64,000 nt of DNA from assembly GCF_029633865.1 (NCBI RefSeq), contig NC_079213.1:97899978-97963977 (forward strand), given 5' to 3'. The notes under the pieces are model-generated. The model was not told the origin of the DNA. It saw nothing but the letters and a program-made list of their open reading frames with translations, and did not search any database. Positions 36,361 to 49,054 of this stretch are shown piece by piece. Within the stretch, counting starts at the first letter, position 1; each line of letters opens with the position of its first letter. Source of the DNA: Lampris incognitus (taxonomy: Eukaryota > Chordata > Actinopteri > Lampriformes > Lampridae). Position numbers and translations under genes: made by a program.

Positions 36361-37856
36361 AAATATAACCAGAGGCCTACAAATGCAAAAGATAGTCTTC
36401 CTGACTGAACTTTCACACACTGGCTAAACCGCCAATTAGGCTAAACGTAAGAAACCTCAGTAAGAAATATGACGTTTGACTGTTCATAAAACCCCTAATG
36501 ATCTATTGGTCCAACCAATGTTTTACACAGTAAACTCCATTCAATATTTACCATGAATATTTATACATTTAGGGATGAAAAGATATCTATTTAAAGAAAG
36601 AGAGAAGTGAACTTTGACGATCTAAGAAGATCTGAGCTTTATTTCAGTAAGCAATTGATCATTTGGTTTATTTCCATCAGAAAGCTTTTGTTCTGTATTA
36701 AAATTAGAAGTATAACCTACCTTATACAATCACGAGGGCAACTACTTCATATAACGTGTAATACAGGGCTATTTATGGCTAACAAACAACAGGAAGTACA
36801 ATAAAACATACAAAAACAGTTTATATACAGCACTTAGAAATTACCTTGCATATGTACTGAAGTGGAAACGGCATGCTCCAGAGGCTCTTAATTAAAAAGT
36901 TTCTAACTGTGCACATAGTTTGTACAACTGCATGGCCATCATATATTCATCATTTTACGTTAAGGCTCTTAAGTGCCAGCCAGATATGGGGAATATTGAA
37001 CTAACGTGAGGAATCTGATTAACCTTCCCAGCAAACAAAACCATATTCCTTTGCATAAGAGCTGTGTGTATGTGTGTGTGTGTGCGTGCGCACATGTACA
37101 TGTCACTGTTAGTCTTTCATAAATCAAGAGACAATACTGTAACAGTCAAAACAAAGCCATTCCAATTGATTCTTCACCAAAAAAAAAAAAAAGGAAATTA
37201 GGAAATCATTTACATTTTTGGCAGACAAGTAAATTTGGTCATGGTAACACAGATGTTTGAATTTTTATGCAAAATTGAAACAGTGAATGATTGTCTGTGG
37301 TTATAGAGCAGTCACATAAAGCAAAGCTCGATGTAAACTCTAAAAAGCGCCAGAAAGATAAAAAACTACTCTTGCATCATCAGTTCATTTATCAACACAT
37401 CTCCAGATTTGGTTTGTGAATCACATGAATGACAATTAAAGGTGCACAGATACACTGATTGTAGTTAAGCAAAAGTGATTATATGATTTGGACAAAGAAA
37501 TAAAGAGAGTGGAACCACTATTTCGAAGAAAAGTAAACACTTTTAAGAACCATTTGAAACATTTAAGCAGGTGCAGACACTTATGTCAAATTAAACAGTA
37601 ACAAGTCATGGTCAAAAACAGCTACAGAACGATGGAGGAGCATCCCATCATTCATTGCAGAATTTCAACAAACTTGCGCCATAACAAAATGGTAGTTACA
37701 ATATTAAGTTCTGTAACAATATTGTGTGTATGAATGTTGCACGCAGGTTTTCAGTCACTCGCTGAAACCCCTAGCGGATATACCAAGCGGATATCTTGAG
37801 TTTGTTTTGATTCAACATGCCGATTTTGATTCAATTTATTGAATGACCACCATCTT

Positions 37857-38215
37857 GCGGCACTGTGACACAGTGGTTAGCGCTGTCGCCTCACAGCAAG
37901 AAGGACCTGGGTTTGACCTCCCGGGGTTGTCCAACCTTGGGGGTCATCCCAGGTCGTCCTCTGTGTGGAGTTTGCATGTTCTCCCTGTGTCTACCGTGGG
38001 TTTTCTCCGGGTGCTCCGGTTTCCCCCACCATCAAAAAGACATGCATGTTAGGGTTAATACTCCTGTCTGTGCCGCCGACCGAGGCATGGCAAGACGAAC
38101 TGGAGTTGGTCCCCGGGCGCTGCACGGCGGCTGCCCACTGCTCCTAGCTACACAGCTAGGATGGGTTAAATGCAAAGCGTAATTTCCCCACGGGGATCAA
38201 TAAAGCACCCAAAAA
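37857..38215 (+). mobile_element. tRNA-headed SINE (second family), full length
   Basis: The A box lies in GTGACACAGTGGTTAGCGC and the B-box region in CCTGGGTTTGACCTCC. The core is GAGTTTGCATGTTCTCCC, and the tail is GGGGATCAATAAAGCACCC plus an A-run. It lies in the probable notch2 3' UTR, antisense to the gene. Confidence 0.9.
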
Positions 38216-38611
38216 AAAAAAATCTCCTCTGGTATATTTGTTCCTGTATCAGTAACTGTCTTAAATATACAAGTAACATACTGTAGATTCTTACTGGTAA
38301 CTTCTGTATTCTGACATACACACTGTTTGAATAACTCTTTTGGAAAGTTGGAAAGTAAACATTTATCTATTGTAGGCAATGAAATAACACACAAACTCGT
38401 AAAAGAGCTATTTACATCACAAGCTTAGAAATACATAGTGAATGGATGTTTTGTGTATGTGTGTGTTTTTATGTCTTTCAAATCATGTAACGGTCATTTA
38501 TAAAAGCCCTCCCTTTTGCCATATCAAAAACCAGAGAGACAATCATTGAACGTGAGCCATCTTATAAAAAAGTAGAGTTAACATTTCCAATGGGAGGTTA
38601 GTATTACAATT

Positions 38612-38720
38612 TCATTTAGCAGGTGCTTTTATCCAAAGCGATGCACATCTGAGAGTTAATACAACACAAGCAAGGAACTAGTCAGGAGGCAACAACATAT
38701 TGGCAGGTCTATCATATTAA
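38612..38720. repeat. Interspersed repeat fragment
   Basis: CATTTAGCAGGTGCTTTTAT and CCAAAGCGATGCACA are typical of a widespread fish short repeat; an inverted relative lies at 31768-31820. Confidence 0.6.
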
Positions 38721-39245
38721 ACAGTATTAAATGATAGTATATAACATGTTAAATGAGGAAAATGTCCTTCAAAAAAACATCCAAAAATAAAGTTCAGGCC
38801 CCGTAACTGTGTTGAGAGTGAGCAGAGCAGAATAAAGTCTGTTCTGTTAAAGTGTCCATCTCAACAGTCAGTTTTCCTCATGCGACAATTGACAAGCTTT
38901 CAATTGACTTTTCCTCGATCATCCCTCGTTTGAAAAGTTATGACACGCTTACCTCCTGGCTTTGATCAATAGGAGTGGGGGGAGTGCTTCTACTTGGACC
39001 AGTGACAGCTAACACCACACCTTTTTTGGTAGTGAGGATTTCTGATTTCTAACCAAGAACGCTTGGTATGATGTTTTAGAAACTATACACAAGTCTTCTT
39101 AAGTGCAAAGAGGAAGAGAAACCACCAAAAGGGGGGAACTGATTGATATCAGTGATCAGGGACATAAGAAAACTGATAAGAGGGAGAGATATGAGACCGA
39201 TATGGCATGAGTTAATGTGGTGTTGCAGTTTGAACTCTCGCTAGC

Positions 39246-40500
39246 CTATGCAAACACCTGCATGTTTCCACGCTGAGGCTGCTGGGAGGCCTGCTGTGTC
39301 TGTTGCGACTGAGGCTGCAGCTGCACCTGCTCTGGAATGTGTGTGTGGCGTGAAGAGGGCAGTGCGTGGTGGGGGTTCCCCAGAGGGGTGGGGCTGGTAG
39401 TGACGTCAGACCAGTCTGAGTTGGAGTGGGGAGAGGAGGAGGACCAAGGGTCAGGGGATTCTGGTGATGGGGTGAGGTATGGATGCTCGTTGGGTGGGTG
39501 GGGCGGGTGCCCCGGGGTGGTGCCCTCTGAGCCGGCGGTGGCGTAACTGTGCTGCGAAGGGGGTGTGGGGTACTTATCCACAGGACTCTGCATTGCCTGG
39601 TAGGGGGGCAGCTGTCGAGACTGGCTTTCTGCTATCACATGGCCACTGTGGCTGAGGGTGTGAGGGTGCTGGAGGGTGTGGGAGAGCCCATGCCCCATAC
39701 CCATCTGCTCAGGTATCTGGTACATCATGCCCTGGGGGCAGTGCAGGTGACCTGGCCCCTGCTGGGAGTGGCTCTGGTTCTGGTTCTGCCCCTGGGGCTG
39801 CTGGACCTGCACCTGCCCAGGCTGGGGTTGCTTCAGCATGGTCTGGCCCCCTCCTGGTCCTGGTGCCATCATCTGGAAGGTGACAATGGGGGGCAGCTGC
39901 TCCCGGCTCATGGTGACATTCATGGGGGTGAGCATAGGGCCTTGGCTGTGATGTTGGCCCATGCCACGGTGGGAGGCCCCCATCTGGTGTGGCACAAGGC
40001 CGAACATGTGGCCACTGTAACCGTGCTTGGACATACCCACCCAGCTCTGCTGCTGGCCCAGCATGTGGCTGACTGGGGGCAGAAGAGGTCTAGAGGTGGG
40101 GCTGCCCAGTAAGGGCGGGGAGTTGGCAGTGTTGGAGACACTACTGGCTGCATCACCTGTATAAGAGTGTGGTGATTCCAGGGAGTCAACAGGTGACATG
40201 GTAACAGAGCTCTCTGTCAGCCCTCCTGCTGCCTTGGCACTGTTAGCACTCACTCCTCCCGTACCACCTCCACTCCCTCCTCCGACTCCTCCTCCCACAG
40301 TGGGCCCTTCTCCTCCAGCAGGCTTCTTCCTTCGCTTGGTCTTCATGTCCTTAATCTCCTTAGCTCCTCCACCAACGCCTCCCACCTTGGCTCCAGCTCC
40401 ACCCCTCCTGCTCTTTTTGCCCTGGGGCCCAGGACGCATGCCAATAAAGGCTGCTCCATTGGCCCCACAGACCAGGGAAGAGTGCCCTCCACTCCCACCA
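39246..40500 (-). CDS. notch2: notch2 C-terminal tail with Gly-rich insert and PEST
   Basis: Part of the last exon. After [11 protein letters not shown] (a second basic nuclear signal) a Gly-rich stretch ([14 protein letters not shown], about 40240-40300) precedes [17 protein letters not shown] Gln-rich segment ([19 protein letters not shown]) follows. The degron region is [12 protein letters not shown] and [19 protein letters not shown], whose phospho-TPxxS type motif recruits FBXW7 in the family. It ends MQVFA and stop at 39246. Confidence 0.93.
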
Positions 40501-43500
40501 ATGTGGTTGGGCCCATTGTGGGGGCTGTGGACGAGGTTATACTGGTCCAGCAGGCGGACTATGTCATGGTGCATTCTTTCTTGGGCAGTGTCACGGGGCA
40601 ACCGGTCCAGGTGATCTGTGATGTCTCTGTTGGAGTAGTGGTCCAAGAGAACCTGAGCTGCCTCAAAGCTGCCCTCTCTGGCAGCCAGGAACAATGGAGT
40701 CTCCTCCTAGAGGGGGGAGCAATTGTGTTAGCTTCTGTGCTATGTAATGTCACAGATGATTGACAGACCAGCAAACAGATTTACCTAGTTTATGTATATT
40801 TGCATTTATACCTTGAAAATAAATAACCACAGTTGGAAAAAGGTACATGTCAATCAAATCATGAAAACACACCTTATTGTCTTGCATGTCGCGGTTGGCT
40901 CCATTCTTCAGCAGCACCAAAGTGGCCTCCACATTGTTAACAGCTGCTGCCCAGTGAAGCGCAGACTTGCCTGAGAATTTGAGATGGAAGAGCAGATAAA
41001 AAAGGAAAACAAAGAAGAGTGCATCCATGTTAGCGACACTGGTATTCTTACAATTAAGCTACAGGTCATCTAATTACATTCTACATCTGTCTGCAACCTC
41101 GGGTTTATACGTTTTCACATTAACAGTTGATCAATGTCGACTAAAATGCAAATAAAGAAAGCACTGTGTATCCAAAAGTGCTGAGCTAGAAGTAGGTGTG
41201 AAATCAACAGCAAGCTGAGAGGTAGTATTATTACTCTAGCATTATTACTGTTTCCACAGTAGCAATGCCTCCATCTGCAGTGCATAATACATGGCCAGAA
41301 ACAAATCTGCAAAGAGCAGGGGGAAAAGCAAGTGCTAAATGAAATGAAAAAGTGGTTCTCTGACCGTGGTCATCTACAGCGTTGATGTCAGCATGACAGT
41401 GCACCAGCTCCTCCACCATGCCCTCCACGGCTAATCTAGCAGCAAGAATCAGAGGGGTTGTGCCGTCATTCATGCGGGCGTCCAGCTCTGTAGCTCGGTT
41501 ACGTATTAGGATCTGAGGGATGAAAAGATGGAGGAATGAGTTTAAGTTTAAGAACATAAATAATATAGTGGTGTAGATCCAGATAAGCTAACTACCTTCA
41601 TATCCCCAGGGCTGGAGAGAGTTAATACAATGTAGGGTTGAGGAAGCTAGGGGGATGAGAGCTAGGCCAGTCCTTAACATAAGGTCCAGACACGTGGATC
41701 GCTTTGGCTGACAGCCCTAAAATTTGACTACCCTGGTTGATTTTAGTTTCAAATCTGTGAGTCCTCTCACCTGGAAGACACCCTGAGCATCGGCCGCCAC
41801 AGCAGCATGCAAGGGAGTTCTGCCCATGTTGTCATGGGCATTAGCGTCGGCTCCGGCATCCAGTAGGCGTTTAGCCGCATCAGCCCTGGCATAGCGGGCC
41901 GCCAGGTGGAGTGCTGTCTCTCCTGTGCGGTCGGTCTGGGCCATTAGCGTTGCTCCCTGGGCGATCAGGTCGGAGATGACGCTTGGTCCTGGTTCATCTC
42001 CTCCGCTATCCTCCTCCTCATCACCATGGAGGCCGCTTTCGGAACCTCCACCACTGCGCAGCGATGCCAACATTAGTGGGGTGAAGCCGTCTGACAGGAA
42101 GAAAAATAAAGATTATTAAGATGGTCAAAAAAAAAAATCATTCAAATTATATTGACAAGCTTTTAGATTTAAACACTGAACCAGTGACAATAAAACTAAT
42201 ATACAATAGAAAGCTATATGGGCTCAGAGAGCATGTGCTGGAGCAATCCCGGAGTCTCAAAATCTTACACATGCTGAGGAATACTGGACATATACAACAA
42301 TAAAATAACAAATTTCACAAAAGGACCAACAAGACAAAACCGGTCTCCAAACCTGGTCCTTTGACATTGACATCCATACAGTCTGTCTCCAGATCAGCCT
42401 GCGGGGGAGTAAGGGTGATGTCAGCAGCCTTGTGGTGCTGTGCAGTCCATTCTCTCCGATCCACTCCATCCCCAGCCATGGGCAGCAGGGGCTTGTCTTC
42501 AGTCTGAGGGAGAAGAGTATTTGAACCCCACTTTACTTGACAAACATTTTTTATGTGCTGCAATAAATAGTTATTTCAACTACTCTACCCCCTGAGAATT
42601 ATTTTGATCATTCTGTTCTCTTTTCCCATTTACTCACTCTTGGTTTCTTAGGTGGAACCTCCTCCTCCATCCACCTTTGGCTCTGGCTTCCATCAATCAT
42701 GGCTCCATCCTGTGTCTTGAAGTTCCTGATAGTTATGGTGTAAGACAGTATAGGTCAGGACAGTCATTTAATTAGATATGTTCTATTTTACAGTATGTTT
42801 TCACCATCAGGTTATCATCAATTAATAATGGTTTGTTACAATTTGGATCTGTTAGCGCCCCTTTCGTCAATCCATCCACTCACTTCATGCCAAAGTCATC
42901 TTGTCCGACAGGCTCCCTCCTCTTGTCGTCCTTCTTGGCCAGAAAGCCATCAGGGAGCCAGAGGATGCCATGTTTACGCTTCCTCTTAGCCACCAGCATT
43001 CCCAGCACCAGGATGAACAGGATGAAGAACACTGCCACGCCCACCAGGTACATAAGGTAGTATGTTTTTTCCGTGCCAGATGGGTCACCTGCAGCGAGGG
43101 AAACAAAGAACAGTTCTGAGCATCCACAAATTTACAAAAGATCATTTAAAGCTTTGTTTAATTCTAGATCATGCTTTGGCATCAAAGTTTGTATATGTTT
43201 TCATTCATTCTTTTAATTCTGAAAATTCAAATCTCTTGTTATCTATATTTGAATAATGGGCCTGCTTACTGGTGACGGACACTACAGGGTAAGGCAGTTC
43301 GGCCTTCAGATGCTCTGCTGCAATGAAGGATGCAGCCTGCTCAGTAGTGGAGAAGCAGTCGACTGAGCTCTGGGCACACTCACGGTTGTCAATCTCCAGG
43401 TACACCTTAGAACTGGAGAAAGAGAGAGGTACTCATAGATATGTAGATGCCAACAAAGGCAAAATTCAGTAAATCATGCCCTCTAATTGAAAGATAGAGA

Positions 43501-46500
43501 ATTCATTCGCAATATTTAGTATCACATGATAGAAAAACAGAAGAGGTTTGAAAAAGGGAACCATTGCAATCAAACCATAAGTAAATATCCCATCTCAATT
43601 CTCCTTACCCGATAACCTCCCTCTCCAGCTCTCGCTTGCCTCTGCTCTTCTGTACATGTCCTCCCTGCTCCTCCTCCAGGCCATAGTATGGGTACACCAT
43701 GGGCTTCTTATTTGCATCCAGCTTCACCCTCAGATTGGTGTGCAGCAGGGTTCCCAGGGAGCGCAGGAAGCCCCTAATGTCCCCCAACAGCTCCTTGGGC
43801 TGCAGCCGCACCACAATCACCAGGGTGCCTTCCGCCATCTGGGCAGGGGTGTCTCCAGAGCAGTCCAGCCCGTCCCAGCCGCAGGCCTCAGTGTTGCAGC
43901 TCTGGTCACAGATGCCATTACCGTAGTGGTCTGCACAGTACTTGTCGTATCTGAGAACACAAAGTGGAAGGATTTGAACTGTTTTTTTTTTCTCCCAGAA
44001 TGAGAATGACTTGTGTTCCTAAAGCATTTGTGAGTTCTGACATGCTGAGGCAACCACAGCTACCAAATACATTTGGGAGGTTAACTTACTTGCAGGAGGC
44101 TTGCGGGGTCTCCTGGCACTCAAAGCTGTCAAACAGGCACCCAGAGTTGTCACACTCCTTGTCACAGCGGCCATTCCTGAAGAGCTCCCAGCAGGGTATA
44201 TGAGCAGTGCAGTTAAGCCAGGGCCGGTGCCAGTAGAGTGAACAGTCACCTCCGTCCCATTGGCATTCATGGTTGTTGCATTGAGGGTCACAGACTTTGT
44301 CCCTTGACCTTTGTTCACACTCCACGTAAGGGCAGATCGGGGTCTGCGGCACCTCGACAATCAACCTGTTTTCACAGTGTCGTCCTGAGAAGTGAATGGG
44401 GCAGCGGCAGCTGTAGTGGAAAGGGCTGGAGAGGTCCTTGACACAAGTTCCTCCATTTTGACAAGGCCGATTCTGGCACCTCTGGATGGTTTCACAGTGT
44501 GGCCCGCTGAAGCCCGGTTGGCACTGGCAGTGGAGACGGCCAAATTGTGATTCCACACAATGCCCACCATTCTGACAACGTAGCTTGATGCAGTTGTAGC
44601 CTTCCATTTCACCACAGTTGAAACCGGTATAGCCCTAGGTACATAGGCATTGGTGTTAACTACAGAGTTAGTCATTTTAAAAGCTGAGCTCTCTTTGCCA
44701 TACATTAGTGGCAAAATCACAAGTAAACAGAATACACATAGTCTGGCCACTGACTTTTCATTAAAGCAACTTTGTAACTAGTTAAACCTAGGGTTCATTA
44801 CAACCCTGCTGCTTGTCTGCCATACCTGAGCTACGGTGTGGCCCTCTGCAAGCATGACGGTAGGAAAAGGAGTAGTTAGTCATGCGAAAAACAAGCATTT
44901 AGAGTGAGACGTAAGACAAATGAATTCAATATCAGAAGGAATTAAAAGAAAAAGCATGCAGAAAATTCCTTAGAGGTAACTTCTGCCACCCATCACCTTT
45001 TTATCTCCTGAAGTTCCTATAATATTTACTATTATTGACAAATTTAGACAGAACAGTTCAGCAAGCTTGCAAAACAACGTAAAATAATCACCAGCATCCC
45101 ACAATTAGGCTGCAAACAGAAAGTTACATACAAGAAAAGAGCGACTTACAGAAAGACATGAGCAAGTGTAGCCATGTATTGAACTCATGTTCATTGAGCA
45201 GGCGCCCCCATTATGGCATGGCTTAGACAGGCAAAGATCCACCATGGACTCACAATGACGGCCTGGGAGAGAGAGAAAAAGACCAGTATAGCTAATGATT
45301 AGCAAACTCATTAACAAAACACGTTAATGATCTATCATTATTGAGCAGCTATAGGCAATCATCTCCTGAGATGCCAAGTGCAGGCTGCAGCTGTGCTCCA
45401 CATACCTGTATATCCTAGGCGACAGCGGCACTGATAGTCATTTGACAGCTGTACACAGTCAAGGCTGCCTGGGGAATGGCAGGGCCCAGACAGACACTCG
45501 TTGACGTCCCCCTCACAGTGTTCTCCAGCAAAGCCAGGGGGGCAAGAACATGTGTAACGACCCACTCCGTCCACACACTGGCCCCCATTGAGGCAGCGAG
45601 GACCCCAGGAGCCAGGTTTAGGAGCACAGTCATCCACATTCACCTCACATTGAGGCCCTACAGAGAGGAGAGAGGCAAGAGATAAGACTGTGTGGGTACA
45701 CGCGTGTGCCCATGTGAATGTGGGATGTGTCCTTACCATGTGTTCCAGGGGGGCAGGCACAGGTGAAGCGGTTGATGAGGTTGATACAGGTTGCTCCATG
45801 GAGACAGGGGTTGGAATGGCATTCATCAACATCATACTCACAGTTCACCCCCTGGTACCCTGCCTTACACTGGATGGCATAAGGGGCAGAGGTTAGTGTC
45901 ACATTGCATTCTGAATTGATGGGGCTTAAAAGAAAAAAAATCCAAGCCAGAGATATATCCCAGGTGCTGAATGGTTTCCCATCGACACCAATTTCCTCTA
46001 ACCATGCCCATCTCTATTAGTTTTTTACTTCTGTCTCAACCAAGTGTGTCTTTGCCAGCTTTAATGAACTTGATCTCCATAATTCAGCAGGGGTTTTTGA
46101 TATAGTGCACCTGAGCAGGCAGCCATGCTACAAGATGACTCACAGAGGGCCGTTGCTCCTGACTGGATAAGAAACTGTCCTGCTTGCATACAATTGGAGA
46201 TCGTGAAATATTGTATTACTGTACATGACAGGATAAAATGAAGCCACAACAAAAACTCATGTGGCATGGATGCTGCCGCTATGGGAATGGAAGTGCTTCT
46301 GATGCTGCCTCAACTCCAAAATGTGCCACCCGCTTTTGATGCCCATGGTGCATTTGGTGTGGGTGCAGGGTAAAATGGTTGAACACTGGAATTCGGCAGT
46401 ACTATCAGAGAACTTTAAGCCTTGCATTAAACATACTGTCTACTACTACTTTCGGCTGCTCCAGTTAGGGGTCGCCACAGTGGATCATCCGTTTCCATCT

Positions 46501-49001
46501 CTTCCTGTCCTCTGCATCTTCCTCTGTCACACCAACCACCTGCATGTCCTCTCTCACCACATCCATAAACCTCCTCTTTGGCCTTCTTCTTTTCCTCTTC
46601 CCTGGCAGCTCCATATTCAGCATCCTTCTCCCAATATACCCAGCATCTCTCCTCCACACATGCCCAAACCATCTCAATCTTGCCTCTTGCTTTGTCTCAA
46701 AACCGTCCAACCTGAGTGGTCCTTCTAATATAATCGTTTCTAATCTTGTCCTTCTTCATCACTCCCAATGAAAATCTTAGCATCTTCAATTCTGCCACCT
46801 CCAGCTCCACCTCCTGTCTTTTCGTCAGTGCCACTGTCGCAAATCCATATAACATAGCTGGTCTCACAACCATCTTGTAAACCTTCCCTTTAACTCTTGC
46901 TGGTACCCTTCTGTCGCAAATAACTCCTGACACTCTTCTCCACCCACTCCACCCTGCCTGCACTCTCTTCTTCACCTCTCTTCTGCACTCCCCTTTACTT
47001 TGGACAGTTGACTCCAAGTATTTAAACTAATCTGTCTTCGTCACCTCTACTCCTTGCATCCTCACCATTCCACTGTCCTCCCTCTCATTCATACATATGT
47101 ATTCCATCTTGCTCCTACTGACTTTCATTCCTCTTCTCTCCAGTGCATACCTCCACCTCTCCAGGCTCTCCTCAACCTGCATACTACTCTCGCTACAGAT
47201 CACAATGTCATCCGCAAACATCATTGTCCACAGAGACTCCTGCTTGATCTTGTCCGTCAACCTGTCTATCACCAGTGCAAACAAGAAAGGGCTCAGAGCC
47301 GATCCTTGATGTAATCTCACCTCCACCTTGAAACATACTGTATGTGCACAAAATTTGGAAGACATAGTAATTAATAATCATGCACAGACATACAGATAAA
47401 TACACAAATTTCCTTACAATACATTCGTAGGTGCCCTGGTAGTCCTTGCAGGTGGCTCCGTTGCGGCAGGGGTTGGATTGGCACTCATCGACCATCTCCT
47501 CACAGTAGCTGCCCATGTATCCAGGCTGACACTGGCACTGGTGGGAATTACCCACATTTATACACCGGCCAGCATTCTTACACACCTTCTCCACATCCAC
47601 ACCTGATTGAGAAAAGAATACATGTGGGTTTACCAAACATCAGACTTCGGGCCTTGTGCAAGGATACCATCATAACTTTTTCTCAAACCTCTATTAAATT
47701 TTGTCTTACAAAAACTGTGTGAGAAAATGCAACTTCGGATTCATTATTCTTAACCAGCCAAATGTTTTTACGCATGCTGAGTGTTGAGCATCACTTGTTT
47801 GTAAGTTGTATGCACATCCCACTGAACCTTCAATTAGCATTCTTAATATCTTAAAAAAAACCATGGAGACAGCTGGTTTTGAGTAAAAAATACAAACATA
47901 TTTTTAACATCTGATCAGGGGCTGCCATTATAACAAGACATGCCGCTGTCAAAACTCACCAGTTCCAGTTAAGAATATAGTGCGCTGGAGTTTTCTTTGT
48001 ATTAGATGGGTTCGCGTCACCTATATCCTAATTCCATCTGCACTAATAATTGATAGGTATCATATACTATGGCTATCAAACACGTTGAAGCATGTGGTTG
48101 ATTTGAAAACCATAACACCTTAAACAAGACTAGGTCAAAGCCTAGTATATGGCTTGGACCGTGTACGGTCAATGTTTGAAATTGTGGCCAATTTTTTACA
48201 GGGGTGGTCAGTGGTAGTGTCTATAATGTGAATTCCTGATATTAAATGTTTTGGGTTTTTTTTTACCCCTTTTTCTTCCAATTGTACTTGGCCAATTACC
48301 CCACTCTCCCGAGCCATCCCAGTCGCTGCTCTACCCTCTCTGCTGATCCGGGGAGGACTGCAGACTACCACATGCCTCCTCCGATACATGTGGAGTTACC
48401 AGCCGCTTCTTTTCACCTGACAGCGAGGAGTTTCGCCAGGGGGACGTAGCGCGTGGGAGGATCACGCTATTCCCACCAGTTCCCCCTCCCCCCCGAACAG
48501 GCACCCCGACTGACCAGAGGAAGTGCTAGTGCAGCGACCAGGACACATACCCACATCCAGCTTCCCACCCGCAGACACGGCCAATTCTGTCTGTAGGGAC
48601 GCCTGACCAAGCCGGAGGTAACACAGGGATTCGAACTGGCGATCCCCATGTTGGGAGGCAATGGAATATCAGTATTATTGCTTATCATTACTGTGGGTGA
48701 TCCTGCTTTGTTAATAGTCTGTATCGTTGGAGATAGAGACAGCCGCTCAGCAAGCAGCGGTTCCTCACCATTCCTGGTAGCAAAGTCCTGACAGGACATG
48801 TTTGGAACATCACAGTAGAGTCCTGTCCATCCCACAGGACAGTAGCAGGTCCACGAGGTCTCCATCTGAGAGCAGGAGCCCCCATTCTGACAGCGCACCT
48901 GGCTGCACAGATTCACAAAGTTCTGCATGTGTGAAGAGGAAAGGAAGAAGTCAGGCTGGCTGTTTGAATGTTAATTTCACCACATCCCTTAGTCCAAACC
49001 T

Positions 49002-49054
<53 letters not shown>

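Larger units (their letters stand above)
36600..39245 (-). other. notch2: notch2 3' UTR, probable
   Basis: Lies directly downstream of the notch2 stop codon. A canonical AATAAA on the minus strand at 36638-36643 could end a 3' UTR of about 2.6 kb. A SINE (37857-38215) and an interspersed fragment (about 38612-38720) lie inside it. The boundary is an inference; RNA evidence is not available here. Confidence 0.4.

Noticed and set aside
39549-40112. Plus-strand frame of 187 codons opposite the last notch2 exon
   Set aside because: A shadow of the GC- and Gln/Pro-rich notch2 coding sequence; no independent evidence.
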